A stretch of DNA of 64,000 nt from Durusdinium trenchii (Eukaryota; Sar; Dinophyceae; Suessiales; Symbiodiniaceae). Each line of letters begins with the position of its first letter. Position 1 is the stretch's first letter. This document shows positions 21,030 to 32,322 of the stretch, piece after piece. The translations under genes and the position numbers were made by a program. The notes beneath the pieces were generated by a model. It saw only the letters and a list, made by a program, of their open reading frames with translations, made no database searches and had not been told where the DNA came from. The stretch covers positions 255,820 to 319,819 of the forward strand of contig CAXAMN010003947.1 of the NCBI GenBank assembly GCA_963970005.1. The letters run 5' to 3'.

Positions 21030-22800
21030 TCTGCTTTACCTTCACTTGCATATGTATATACTATAGTCTATATACACAGTACATTATAGATGATTATATA
21101 AATATATGTTGGGTCTATCCTATTACCAGTAACAGTGGATTATGATGGTTGGTAAAGGCCTTGTTCTTATAACTTGATGAGGGCTTTCTCGGCCAGCACA
21201 CAACAACTGAAAATGGAAATGGGAAAAACAGCACGATGATGGGTAGTATACTTGGAGTCCACCCTTGACCGCTTTGTCGATGGAAGGGTTTCAATTCCGA
21301 ACCAAGGACGAAACAACGCCGCTGACCAATCATTGTGCCAAGAAATCTTACACCAAAATCACTAAGGCTTCCGGACAATGATTTGAATGGGAGGATGGTG
21401 GCTTTTGGGGTTGTTCCAGAAACCTTTCGGGATCACATGGAAGGCTTGAGACACCTCGGCGCTATTCCTGGCCCACGCTCCCACTTGGTGGGAGCGTGGG
21501 TCCGGGTGGAGATTCGGATCGGAGCGGAGATGCCAACTGCGATGGAAAAACACTGGCTGGTTCATTGATCTACCATGGCCCCCCCGGTAGCTCAGCCGAC
21601 GGAGACATTCCTTCACCCGTCCCCACTGGCGACCCGACCCGACCGCGAGCACGGTCCGGTCCATCAGGCCCGACCGTCCACCGGCCACCGTCCGGCGCTC
21701 TGCCGGCGTCACAGGGATTCCGGTCGGCCAAGCTGGCTGGGCCAGTTGGATTGCCTTTTGCGCCACCGTTTTTCCTCTCAAAAGTCCTTAAAGTCGCAAT
21801 CGCCCGGTACTTATGTGGCGACAGTTGGTTGAAGATCAGGAAGTATTGCAAGGACACCGCTTGAAAAGCATGTTGAAGCCAATCAGTAATCATTTCACAG
21901 GCATTCTTTCTACATGTTTCTACGGAAATGGTTTCTTCTCCATCGCCCTTTAAAGCCTTAAGAATCTGGGCCGAAAAGAATTTGAGGGGATGTGGATTGT
22001 GGATTCGTAGGACACAAAGAAGGATGGAAACCATATGAAACTGGTCGCCACAGAGCAGCATATGGTCGCCGCTTGTCTTAGACATAAAAGAAACTCACCT
22101 CTGGCATCCGTGGCGCAAATCTGGAAATCCCCCGCCACGAATTTCCTTTGTACAGAGTGGTGCTGGGCCGCCCCAAAAAGATCACATGTGCCTATGCAGT
22201 GACCCTGCAGAATGGATTCGATAGGAAACTGAATGGAAGTCCTATGCAGGGACCCAGCCACATCCTCATCCTTCCACACTCTTTCGGGTCAGCTGCCTCA
22301 CCTGCCAGAGACCACGTTTTTGCGTTTCGTGCGTGTTTTTTTCTTTTTCGTGTGGCAACTAGCGCGGCACTCCTGTGAAGCTGCTGCTTCACAGGTGGAG
22401 AGCGCACAGATCGGAGGCTGATGTACTTGGTGAGGTTTCTATAGTCCAAAAGGGAAGACACGTCTAGGAAAGACAAGGGATGGTCATGTACACCCAAGCT
22501 CTTTCAACTCAAAAAAGGGTGCAGTCCGCTTTTGGACATGCTACAAATTAATTGCTTGGAGTGGGTTCCAGAACGCCTTTTCTTGCTGATGCTCAGAATC
22601 ATAATCGTTCTCTCTGAGCACAGGCCCTAACCCACAGTCAATCTCGACAGAGATGGTCATTATTCATTCAACTGAAATCTTGAAAATCCCTGCCACAATC
22701 AAACAACAAAGATCAAGAGAGTTCCTGTGACTTCGCATGTGTTTGACCTGCACTTCTTTTCGCTTGTTCACAACATCGAATGAATGTTGTTTGGATTGGA
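21030..22800. other. No supported gene; A/T-rich patch
   Basis: 21046-21108 is an AT-rich patch with TATATA and ATATAT words. Open frames at 21.3-22.5 kb have no recognisable motif. Confidence 0.4.
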
Positions 22801-23113
22801 ACCATCGTGCACTGCAGTCACATCAATGGCTGATGTCAAGCGAGTCCATACCTGATGTTTTCACTACTTTGGGCTGAAGGTGGACGAGAAGAAATTTGGA
22901 CCCACAGAAATGCCGCTTCCAAGACTTGTTGCAATAGAAGTTCAACCGTTTGAGGTTCATGCCTTCTGAACAAATATGCGAAAACAGCTTCTTGAGAAGG
23001 CAAACGAAACACTTTGAGGCGTTGCAAACGCCACAAACTCCTGTTGAACGTCCTGAAAATGAAGACTGCTGGACAAATACCCCATCCAGCCCATTTACCA
23101 GCTCTGAGGGCGC

Positions 23114-25524
23114 CTTCTTCTTCCAGCCCTCGTAGTCGTTCTTCATGTTGACCGCTGCATCGATGTTGGCTGGGGAATCCACATTTGGATCCACGAGCAT
23201 CGACATCACCTGGGCGGACTTGCACTGACTGGCAGACGGGCAAACGGACGGAGCGTCCTCAGGAAAGCGCGCTGCGGCAAGATAAAGTCTGCTAAGCCCC
23301 AAAATATACCAAAATGTGTACAAAGCCAACATCTCGTGACACACCCTTGGCAAGTGGAAAAAGAATGTAGACCCAACCAGCCTGAAGCCAAAAGAAATTT
23401 TAACTTAGAAATCTCTCATGACAGCCAAAACCACTCAGCCCATCAATTCCTGCCAACACACAAAGTGGCCAATAGGATCTGGGGCGCCGCAGATCCGGCT
23501 TTGCAGTGCTATGCAGATGTATATGATGAGATATGATCTGACTGGGACGTGTGATTTCACCTGTAACCTTTTCAGCATCCCAAGCAACTGATGATAAACA
23601 TCCACAACTGATCCGAAGTCCTGAAAAAGCTTCTCAAAAGCACGCACGCCCTAGAACAGTAACAAGATGGAACCCACGAACCCGAATGCAAACACGATCG
23701 AAAAACTAATATGTCCAAAGGACACTCTTGTAGGACACTCTTGCGAACACTCTGTAGGACACTCTTGTGGGCCACTCTTGTAGGAAACTCTTGTGGGACA
23801 CTCTTGTAGGACACTCTTGTGGGACACTCTTNNNNNNNNNNNNNNNNNNNNNNNNNNNNNNNNNNNNNNNNNNNNNNNNNNNNNNNNNNNNNNNNNNNNN
23901 NNNNNNNNNNNNNNNNNNNNNNNNNNNNNNNNNNNNNNNNNNNNNNNNNNNNNNNNNNNNNNNNNNNNNNNNNNNNNNNNNNNNNNNNNNNNNNNNNNNN
24001 NNNNNNNNNNNNNNNNNNNNNNNNNNNNNNNNNNNNNNNNNNNNNNNNNNNNNNNNNNNNNNNNNNNNNNNNNNNNNNNNNNNNNNNNNNNNNNNNNNNN
24101 NNNNNNNNNNNNNNNNNNNNNNNNNNNNNNNNNNNNNNNNNNNNNNNNNNNNNNNNNNNNNNNNNNNNNNNNNNNNNNNNNNNNNNNNNNNNNNNNNNNN
24201 NNNNNNNNNNNNNNNNNNNNNNNNNNNNNNNCAGAGGGTTGCGCGCGCATGGGACAAATCGCACTCTCGCCTGCATTTGGTGCACTCGACACGCACGCTC
24301 CCTGCAGAGGGTTGCGCGTCAAGTCTCCAAAACGAGCGTTTCGTACGAGACTTCCTCAAAAACTCACACGTCAAAGTCTGCAAAACGAGCGTTTCGTACG
24401 AGACTTCCTCCAAAAGTCAAGCGGAAACACCCATCGGAGCACACACATCACGCAGCCCTGCCAAGCAGTTTCGCGATTCCAGCCCCTCCAAGCAACATCC
24501 GCTCACACGCCAATCCCAATGGGACAGCGACACTCACCTCTACCACAACTCACAACCTCACAATTCCCTGCGCCTGCCACGAATCTTTCCCCATCCACAC
24601 GTCTAACGCGCACAAAGTACTGCGCCTGCCACGAAATGTCACCTCCCTCACACCTCGCAACCTCACGATTCCCTGCGCCTGCCACGAGAATTGCACTTCC
24701 ACGCTTCAAAGCCCGCACGAAGTCCTGCGCCTGCCACGAAAAGTGACAATATCGTCGCATGTGAGCTTCAACAAAATTTGCACCACACCACACGTTTGGA
24801 ATGATTTCGACCCATTCAGAGCACACTCCCATCCATCAAAATCGCCATTTCAGCTGAGACTTGTCACGAAAACAGAGCTTCGATGCCACACCCTGAAACG
24901 CAAATCCCAATGGCACGGCCACATCCAACACCCCAAAACACGACTCTCCAAACGCTAATCCCAATGGAACTGCGCCGTAATCTGCGGATCTCACAAAACG
25001 CTGCGCCTGTGCAGCGAAGTGCATCACGTTTCTTGCGCGACATGTCCGTGTCACGCAAATCACAATGGAATAGCGGCGCAAACTGACACGTGACACATCC
25101 ATGCAAAGTCACTTGCAAAAGCTTCCCCCAATGGCAGCAAATTTGAGACGCGACGACGACGACAAACGACGAGAGACGACGACAGACGACGACAGACGAC
25201 GACACGACGCAGGCCATGCAAACACATGTCCAACCCCCACACCCCCAACTATAAACGGGAACCCTTCGCTACGCATTCGGGAAAAAACACTCCAAAAAGA
25301 GTCAGCACGGCGTATTTCGTCTCTGACCAGTTCTTCACTCCCAAATTTCGCGACCTCCCCCGGAAGCTGAGCGTGGGTCGTCCTCCCTTCTTTCGTCTTT
25401 TGCATCGCGGCCAATCCTGTGCTACCCGGCACTGATGAGGATGCTATGAACGCCCAGGATCGGCCGCCAGCGCTCATCCGCGGTCTCCTGCGACGCGTCG
25501 ACGGTGCACGAACGAGCGGAGACA

Positions 25525-25562
<38 letters not shown>

Positions 25563-28030
25563 TGCGGTGGCTAAACCCATCGGGTGGAGAGGAGGGGGAG
25601 GGAATCGCTGGCCACATCCTTCGAACCAGGAATGGACAGCTGGTCCCTTCGGTGTTCCTTCGGTTTTCCTTCGGCTTTGGTATGCATTTCTCGGACCCAA
25701 GACTTCGTGCACCATGCGTGGGGCGGGGCAACCGGACGTTGATGGACTCTCCTGGACCGGTCCAGGACCGGTCGTACACGTTGATGGACCCGCGGGGTGG
25801 GGAAGGTGGGTGTTCCGTCCTGGTCATTGAAACGATCGGTGCCTGGAGGATGCAAGATGGAGATGCAGACCTGGCACATCTCACTGCAAATGTGAAGTGG
25901 TTCAGTGGTGGAAGGGAAGATGTGCCAAACTCCCTTGGGCACATAGCACCGACCAGTGTTAGACCGCCATCTACTTGTGCACAAAAGCATGAAACAATGT
26001 GCACATGACACGAGCTGCTGTCTGAGGATCAGCTGGTCATACACAATCCACACATGCTTCCCAACTTGCAAGCTTAGGAGTTGTTCATGTACTGTAATCG
26101 TGTATCTGGCCAAGGAACAAACACAATCAGGAACTTCAACTGGGCCTCCAATACTGCCACCCGCAGCTGGGTCTTTAAAATGTCCATATGAATGATCCGA
26201 TTTTTGTTGAACTTTCTGACCTCACAGCTGAGCAGCTCAGCTTCTCATTCTCCTTCTTTCCAGTGAACAACCATCGCCAGCACCACCCGGCCATCCGGGT
26301 AGATGTTGGGATGCCACATCTCGGTCTCGAACCTCGCAGAATTGCGATGGCGGTCCCCAGACCAAGCGGGCGCGACAGAAAGACCCCTGGCCGACGCCCC
26401 AAACGCCATCCAGAATTTTGATTTGTACCAACAGAGGTTGAAGAACCCTAACATACGCTATAGACTGTCCCATGGGTACCCCAACCTTTTCAAACATCAT
26501 CCAAATGACACTCGATCGGATACACTGGTGGCCTGTCTTTTTTTCGGGTCATCGGGTTTGAGTCTTCGCATGTTCCAATGCGGCGAGCGGACCGACCCTG
26601 GCATCCACCCCATGTTCCACATCATGTCATAAGATGTCTACATGACACAGGTCGAAAATGCCAAGGGAAACGGCTGTCTCGCTGCCGATTGAAGGGTTCT
26701 TGCATGCTTGAAGACGTTCTTGGAGTTGGGCGTCCTTTGCAATGATGTAGAGGCTTCAGTGGATTTCAGCGCCTTCAATAGCATGGTGGAGTACCTTCAT
26801 GTGGGGGTGAACGCAGTCTCGCTACAGTTTTTGGGATTCTGCGACCCGGTTACGTTGACTCAGCGGAAGCCATCTGTCTTTCCACAGCACCCTTGCCGTC
26901 TCTTCAGTGCGGCTCAAGGTCAAGACGTTTGCATCTTGACACATGCATTGGGGCCCAGCTCAGTCACCAAGGTGCAACATTCCAGTATTTTGGGGTGGCT
27001 TCACAAATGGTTATAGAAGCACCAGGTTTCTTCCATTACCACGACCCAGGGGCTTTCTCCAGCTGTCTTGGAAGGAAACACTGCACCATGAATGCTCCAT
27101 CCGCCTTGTTTCGAAGTCACAGTGGGCCTTGAATTGAGTTGCACAGGATACAATTATTGACTTTGAAGCAGTTCTTCACATGATTTTACGACTGCAGTTG
27201 CCACTAGTGGCAGTGTCCAAAGCCTTATTGGAAATCGAAAAGCGGTTGAGCTAGGCCAACGCGCCCGTGGCAAGATGCGTCGCCGCGCAACCCTTCCCCC
27301 TTCCGTGAACTGAGGCATTCTGGCCTCATCTCTGGCGGGTTGTTCGGGAAGTCGGACGGGAACTTTAGGATCGCGGTGAAAATGCCACCCTCATACCTAA
27401 ACGAGCTTGCGTCATCACCATCTCCCGACACACATCTGACACGCATCTGCATCTCATCTCAATCTCTTCATGCACCAGCTCTGCTGAAAGAGAAAAAAAG
27501 GACACGTAGTTGCCTTTGGTGTGTAAAACCCTCAGCTTCCGTCCCGTGGTCTTCCCTTGCTCCCCCCCGAGGTCCCGGCAACCGCGTCCCCTCAGGCGTC
27601 CCCACAGGCTCTCGGCCGGACCCTCGAAGACCACGCGCCAGGTGAAGAAGTCCGAATCGTCCTGGACGAGACGACCATGGTCGTCAACACCGGCGACCGT
27701 CAGACTGGTGGGTTGGGACCCCAACTGGAACAGTTTTTGGGGTGCAACTGGAGGTGAAAAATGGGATGAAATGATGAAGTTGGCCTATGACAAGTGGGTA
27801 ACACTTCAACATCATCGTTTTCCTGCTCACCAATCGGAAAGAATGGCCGACCGACTTGCTCTGTTTTGCCTGCGAAAAAGACTTTGTACAAAGATCTATA
27901 TATCTACTCCTCTCGCTGACGGACGCAGCCCGTCCCAATGCTCGGGCAGAGAACCCGCTCGGGGTCATTCTCAGCGTCCTCGCTCCCTCGCTCCCTCCTC
28001 CAAACCCACAGAGAAGCCGCAGCTCTCATC
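23114..28030 (-). CDS. Ubiquitin-conjugating enzyme E2, UBE2G/UBC7-like, seven exons resolved
   Basis: Minus-strand exons: 28030-27998, 27661-27606, 27396-27325, 26332-26287, 25870-25820, 25487-25431 and 23209-23114, together 411 nt or 137 codons with matching phase at every junction. In order they encode GFSVGLE; DDSDFFTWRVVFEGPAES; YEGGIFTAILKFPSDFPNNP; EMWHPNIYPDGR; VCISILHPPGTDRFNDQ; ADERWRPILGVHSILIS; MSMLVDPNVDSPAN and on. The active-site cysteine is in VCISILHPPG. The HPN box and the acidic insert after the cysteine are typical of UBE2G/UBC7, which transfers ubiquitin from E1 to E3 enzymes, often in ER-associated degradation. Donors are GA, GT, GC, GT, GA, GC and (inferred) GC. All acceptors are AG|G. 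The first residues and the last ~20 were not found. Confidence 0.85.
23715..23831. repeat. 13-bp minisatellite running into the gap
   Basis: Tandem copies of GGACACTCTTGTA / GGACACTCTTGTG. Period 13 lets it be open in all three frames on both strands, which explains the long meaningless frames here. It lies in the last resolved intron of the E2 gene and continues into the 400-N gap. Confidence 0.9.
23832..24231. other. Assembly gap, 400 N
   Basis: A fixed-size run of unresolved bases bordered on the left by the 13-bp minisatellite, so the true array length is unknown. Confidence 0.95.
24236..24411. repeat. Short direct repeats around CGTTTCGTACGAGAC
   Basis: A 30-bp block starting CAAAACGAGCGTTTCGTACG occurs at 24328-24357 and 24381-24410 (spacing 53 bp). 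CAGAGGGTTGCGCG occurs at about 24232 and 24305. Intronic in the E2 gene. Confidence 0.8.
24500..25090. repeat. Degenerate interspersed repeats in the E2 intron
   Basis: CTGCGCCTGCCACGA occurs at 24568, 24620, 24673 and 24725. AATCCCAATGG or a close variant occurs near 24513, 24904, 24958 and 25056, each followed by a GC-rich word. The copies are spaced about 45-100 bp apart and are not perfectly tandem. Confidence 0.7.
25147..25209. repeat. ACG-rich microsatellite
   Basis: Imperfect (CGA)n with interspersed AGA and AAA, for example GACGACAGACGACGACAGAC. Intronic in the E2 gene. Confidence 0.85.
25516..25560. repeat. 9-bp tandem repeat GCGGAGACC, five copies
   Basis: Five phased copies at 25516-25560, the first with a final A, lying in the intron between E2 exons 5 and 6 only about 30 bp from the acceptor of exon 6. 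Confidence 0.9.
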
Positions 28031-28092
28031 CTGAAGCATGCCCAGGAGGCCGTGCGTGGAATAGCGTGGAATAGCGCGGAATTCGAACGCAA

Positions 28093-29490
28093 TCAATAAA
28101 GGGATTTTCGGTTTTGTTCAATGGGATTCAATCCTGATGCATTGACTGCGCAATCACCCTCCCAAGAACAACAATCATCTCGCAAAAGACCAACACTTGC
28201 AAAAAGATTGTTTATCTCTCATCTTAAACTTGCTGGAATGCAAAAGTTCAACCATTCACATGCACTAATATGCTCGTCAATCGAGCTGCCGCCTCCGTCA
28301 GACTCCTATGGTTGTAGAATCCAAGTTTGAAAGGGGTCGAAAACAGATGAAAACAGTAGATTCAGCAGATTCTACATGTTGTTTAGCGACAAAAACACCA
28401 GTGTTCACTAAGTGGTAGAATTCAATGATAAACATCAACAAAGGATGGGGTCGAATACACAGCAGTAAAAATTGCCGGCGAGCAAACTGTGGAGTTTGAT
28501 GTATCCTAGTTGACATGAACATATGAAACGTTAAACATAGGGTTTTCTCGCACATGTTGAAATCAACAGCCGAGTTCAGCAGCTATCTCCGTTTTCCTGC
28601 CATATCCTTGTTTTGTGTCCACATCGCCTAGCTGTGGCGTGCCGTGGCTATTTATCTCGTGTCTTCCTGCGTTCCAAATGATCCGTCCAGTTGCTTTCAT
28701 CTCCGGTTACTACGGGTGCTTCGGCTACATAGGGACCAGGCTTTAAAAACGCCCAGTATGATGCCCTTTCACCACTGGCATTGCTTCTTGAAATGCACCT
28801 ACTATATAGATTTAGAACCCATCGTAGTCCACCTTCCTAGATTTACTGGCATGTGCAAAATGACAAACATCCACCGTATGAAGGTGTTGACCAATGGTTT
28901 GCTTGCTCACTTTAGTCTACGTTTAAATGTTCCCAGTTGAGTGTCTTTAAGTTTTCAAAGGAATGTGGTTTGATTTTCTTCAAAACGATAGACCTTCCAT
29001 GTTAAGAATATATATATTATATACAAATTATGATATTGTATTTGGGTGTCTGTTACTGTATGTGTACATCATAAACCAGATGATTCAGTAGATTGTTGAT
29101 CTGGTTTGCTTTAGAACGGCAGATATGTGAACTGCACACGATTCTGTTGGACTCTTCCAAAATATTGTCTAAGTGGGTGTCCGTCACTACAAATGTTCTA
29201 AGTTCTAAGGCTATCGAAGCATAGCAAGTGCAAAATGGATTTACCGGCTTTCCGAACATGAAAAAGGCCTACCACGCCCGTAGAACCTTCAAACAACTCT
29301 AGGTTCATGAAAAACTACTTGACTTGGACCACGCAACACCAGGTTCCTCTAAACCAAAACACACCCAAAGCAAGCAATGAAAAGCTGTTGACTAAGGTCT
29401 AAAAGCTAACCACAGAGTTCCATTCCACATCTTTCAGCCAATGACAGTCAGAGTGGGGCATCCAAACATCCAAATCGGGGGAGCGTCACT
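28093..29490. other. No supported gene
   Basis: The region upstream of the first resolved E2 exon, where its start exon and promoter should lie. I could not find an ATG exon with the expected E2 N-terminal helix. Short AT-rich patches occur near 29010-29040. Confidence 0.4.
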
Positions 29491-29492
29491 GC

Positions 29493-29720
29493 CTAGCAAC
29501 ACGTTCCATGCCATCCACAGACACCTTGGTTCTTCACACACTCTGGAACCTTTCTGCCACCTCCAATCTCCTGGGCCGAGGGACCGTCCAGACTCCGACC
29601 GATTCCAGTGACAAAACACATGCGTCCCGTCGCTTGGGCCTTCATCAAGGTCACCAATTCCTTCTTCAGCAACTCCCGCGCGACATGCGCCATCGGTCGC
29701 TGCCTGCTATTCTTACAGCC
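29493..29720 (-). CDS. Candidate exon, unknown product
   Basis: The minus-strand frame reads RPMAHVARELLKKELVTLMK then AQATGRMCFVTGIGRSLDGP and an SAQEIGGGRK stretch. Codons are of mixed third-base usage typical of the other genes here. No splice junction or family was established. Confidence 0.25.
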   Translation of the reverse strand, partial: GCKNSRQRPMAHVARELLKKELVTLMKAQATGRMCFVTGIGRSLDGPSAQEIGGGRKVPECVKNQGVCGWHGTCC

Positions 29721-29815
29721 GTTTTTGGGTTCGAAGATCGTCATCCTCAAACCCTTGCTACAGCAGTAGCTCCTTCTGCACTTAGCAGTAGTTCCTTCTG
29801 TTCTTCCCCTTATAT

Positions 29816-29836
29816 ATACATGTATATATATATATA
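29816..29836. repeat. TA microsatellite
   Basis: Run of TATATA with one ACATG interruption. Confidence 0.8.
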
Positions 29837-30951
29837 GGTACTCGACATTGAGCTCATCAACTCATTGGCCACGCCAACTCTCTATCAGCCACTCATCACC
29901 TGGATGATCCAGGTTCTGCTGAACTCATCAGCTGGCTAATCTTCTCATAGATAGGCCAAAGCTCATCATTCTTATGCACCTTGCTCCTGAGATGGCAGCA
30001 CCAAACGTTAATGAACTTGACTAATTGTCAAACTGACAAGTTCATCAACCACAGACAAATAACCTGAGGCAATATAAAGATTCCTAAGCGTTCTCAGGCT
30101 CATCACCTTCTTCATCTCATCATTGCTGATCCCGCCCCATCCTCTGCTTTACTCATCCAATGCCTCAATGCCTCATCTCCTCCATATTGGAAGGTTCCCA
30201 TATTACTTTGCTTTCCAGCTATATGCTCATCTCTCTCCCATTGGGTGTCATAGGCCATCAGATCAAACCAATCGTCCACACTCCGCCAATCAGACCATCC
30301 AGTTTAGGCATCCACTCTCACCACATAGAGCCTCCAGTGCCCATTCCTCCTCCATGCTCTCAGGCACAAGCTCCTAATTGGCATGGCACTGATATCTCAT
30401 AAAGCCTGTGCTAATATGTTAAGCTCTCATGGTTCAGAATCCCATCAACCATCATCCATCATCAGGTCCAGGTCATCACCTGATCATCAGGATCTAGTCA
30501 TGTAGTCTCCAATACCTTCAACGGGTGGGGGCTGATTATTCCCACGATGACATATGGAGGATGTAGACCACCAGGCCACAATGCCACTGGGCCACAGATG
30601 GTGGGTGCTCTAACCACCACTCTCAAGCAATTGACGTTCATTTTCAGATGACTTCGAGTGGTTATCATCCACCCCACCCCAATCCCCCAATTGCCCAGAA
30701 AACGTCCTCTCTATTCCTATCTCCTGATGTCCCATCGGTCCCATCCGTCTACCCAAGTCTCTCTTAACTTCAGCCACTTCGCTTCACAGCCGCGAGTTCT
30801 CTGGCCTCAATGAGGAACCCCGTTCTCTCCGGTCCTGGGACCTCGTTGGTCTCTCCCAAGCCAAGCTGCGGTGGCAAAGGAGACAAACGTTCCTACACCT
30901 ACGATGTTGATTGATTCATATTTACAGCAATCATAGTTATTCCTGCGCCTC

Positions 30952-31090
30952 ATGATTCTTCGTTTGGTGATGGTGAGGTGTTTGTGTCGCTCAAGAACCG
31001 CAAACCGGTACATTTGGCTGGTCTCCACCTTGGGTGCCGCAAGCTGTTCGAAGAAATCAGTGAATCTCGCGACGCCCATTCTCTCTTTCC
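30952..31090 (-). CDS. Candidate exon, strand ambiguous
   Basis: The minus strand reads VARFTDFFEQLAAPKVETSQ then MYRFAVLERHKHLTITKRR. The plus strand is also open (GDGEVFVSLKNRKPVHLAGL). The minus reading agrees with the direction of the other genes, but no homology or splice pair decides it. Confidence 0.2.
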
Positions 31091-32280
31091 TGTGCACTTT
31101 CGGGGAAAAAAAGCAGAGTGCGGCGATCATGCGGCGCTGAAATCGAAAGGAGCCATCCTCTGGAGGTTCCTTTGACCTGCCTCCCACAACATCAAGGGTG
31201 GCGGCCAATGGTGGCGGCCGTCTTGCGGCAAATGTGGCGAAGCTTCAGGCTACTGGTGTGGAACTACGGCTGGCTTGGAGGGACACCTAGCAGGAGCTGA
31301 TCTTTAAAAAGATGAACTTGATGAAATGCCTTTACGTCATTCAGTCATTCAACATCTTCGGCATCATCAGAGTCTTGCCGCAAGACCAACCGCAGAAAAC
31401 GCTGCCACATCGGCCAGAGGGAAAACGCCATGTGAGAGGGGAGAAGATCTTAAGTGGCACATGTGTTGTTTGGATTTGTTTGGGAGAATCTAGTGACCCC
31501 AAACTGCAACGGGTGGTTGGGCATGCCACTTTCTCATATCTTTTTTGATAACTGGGCCTTGTTCCTCAAATCAGCAGAAAAGCGTCAGCTGCATGGCGTG
31601 TTCGTCCCTTCTTGGGCCGTGCCTTCCTAGGAAAGTGAAAAGCTTGGTGCTGCGCGACGGCGCGGATGGGCCTTCAGCCCCAAAATCCGGACGTAGCGGG
31701 GCCAAACAACGTCAACAACAGCACAAAAGGTCTTGGTCTTGAAAACTGCCAGTGCATAGCTAGTCACAGTGCATAGCTAGTCACCTGGGGATTAAATGGA
31801 TGTCAAAGGTTTTGTTCAAGCGTGGTCTGGCCGCCTGCGGCTGTGATGAAAGCACTCTCACTTTCCACTCAGCCAAGGATGATTCAAAGCGGCTCGTGCA
31901 GAAGGGCTTCGGTCCTGCGAACTCGGTGAGACCGATCCTTCGGGTCTGCGGACGAGCCGGTGGATGCCGGCAGAAGGGCTCCGGTCACCCGGAAGGTTCC
32001 GAAGGGAAACATGACCGGATGCCAGAGGGCTGAGATTGCAACCCATTTTGCTTGGATGTGGCTCAAGCAAGAGACACCCCCAAGCCACAGCATCAGCTCA
32101 AATGTTCCACATTCTGGTGGCTCCAGGACAGTTAGTCAATGTTATAATAACACATATAACAACTAAACTCCTTCCAGCCACCTATAACAAGTGGTTTTGG
32201 GGCAAAAAAAATCCAAGACATCCTCATTGGAACTCCAGAGTCTTCATGATTCTTCCACTTTGTCCCTCGACTTCTCACTC

Positions 32281-32322
32281 CTCTGGTTGAAAGGCCAAGA
32301 GCTGTTGGCACAAATCGCGCGC
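32281..32322 (-). CDS. Candidate 42-nt exon like kinase subdomain XI
   Basis: A GCGCAG|G acceptor and a GA donor flank 14 codons, ARDLCQQLLAFQPE. 'A.DL...LL..(D/N)P' is the end of a protein kinase C-lobe. It is on the same strand as the kinase gene at 45-50 kb but 12.7 kb further on, with other candidate genes between, so it more likely belongs to a different kinase. A single short match. Confidence 0.3.

Noticed and set aside
23572-24958. Several frames of 220-380 codons crossing 23.8-24.2 kb
   Set aside because: They run through 400 N and the 13-bp repeat, so there is no coding evidence.
24500-25090. CRISPR-like spacing of short repeats
   Set aside because: Repeats are degenerate, unevenly spaced and intronic in a eukaryotic gene, with no cas genes. 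Not a CRISPR array.
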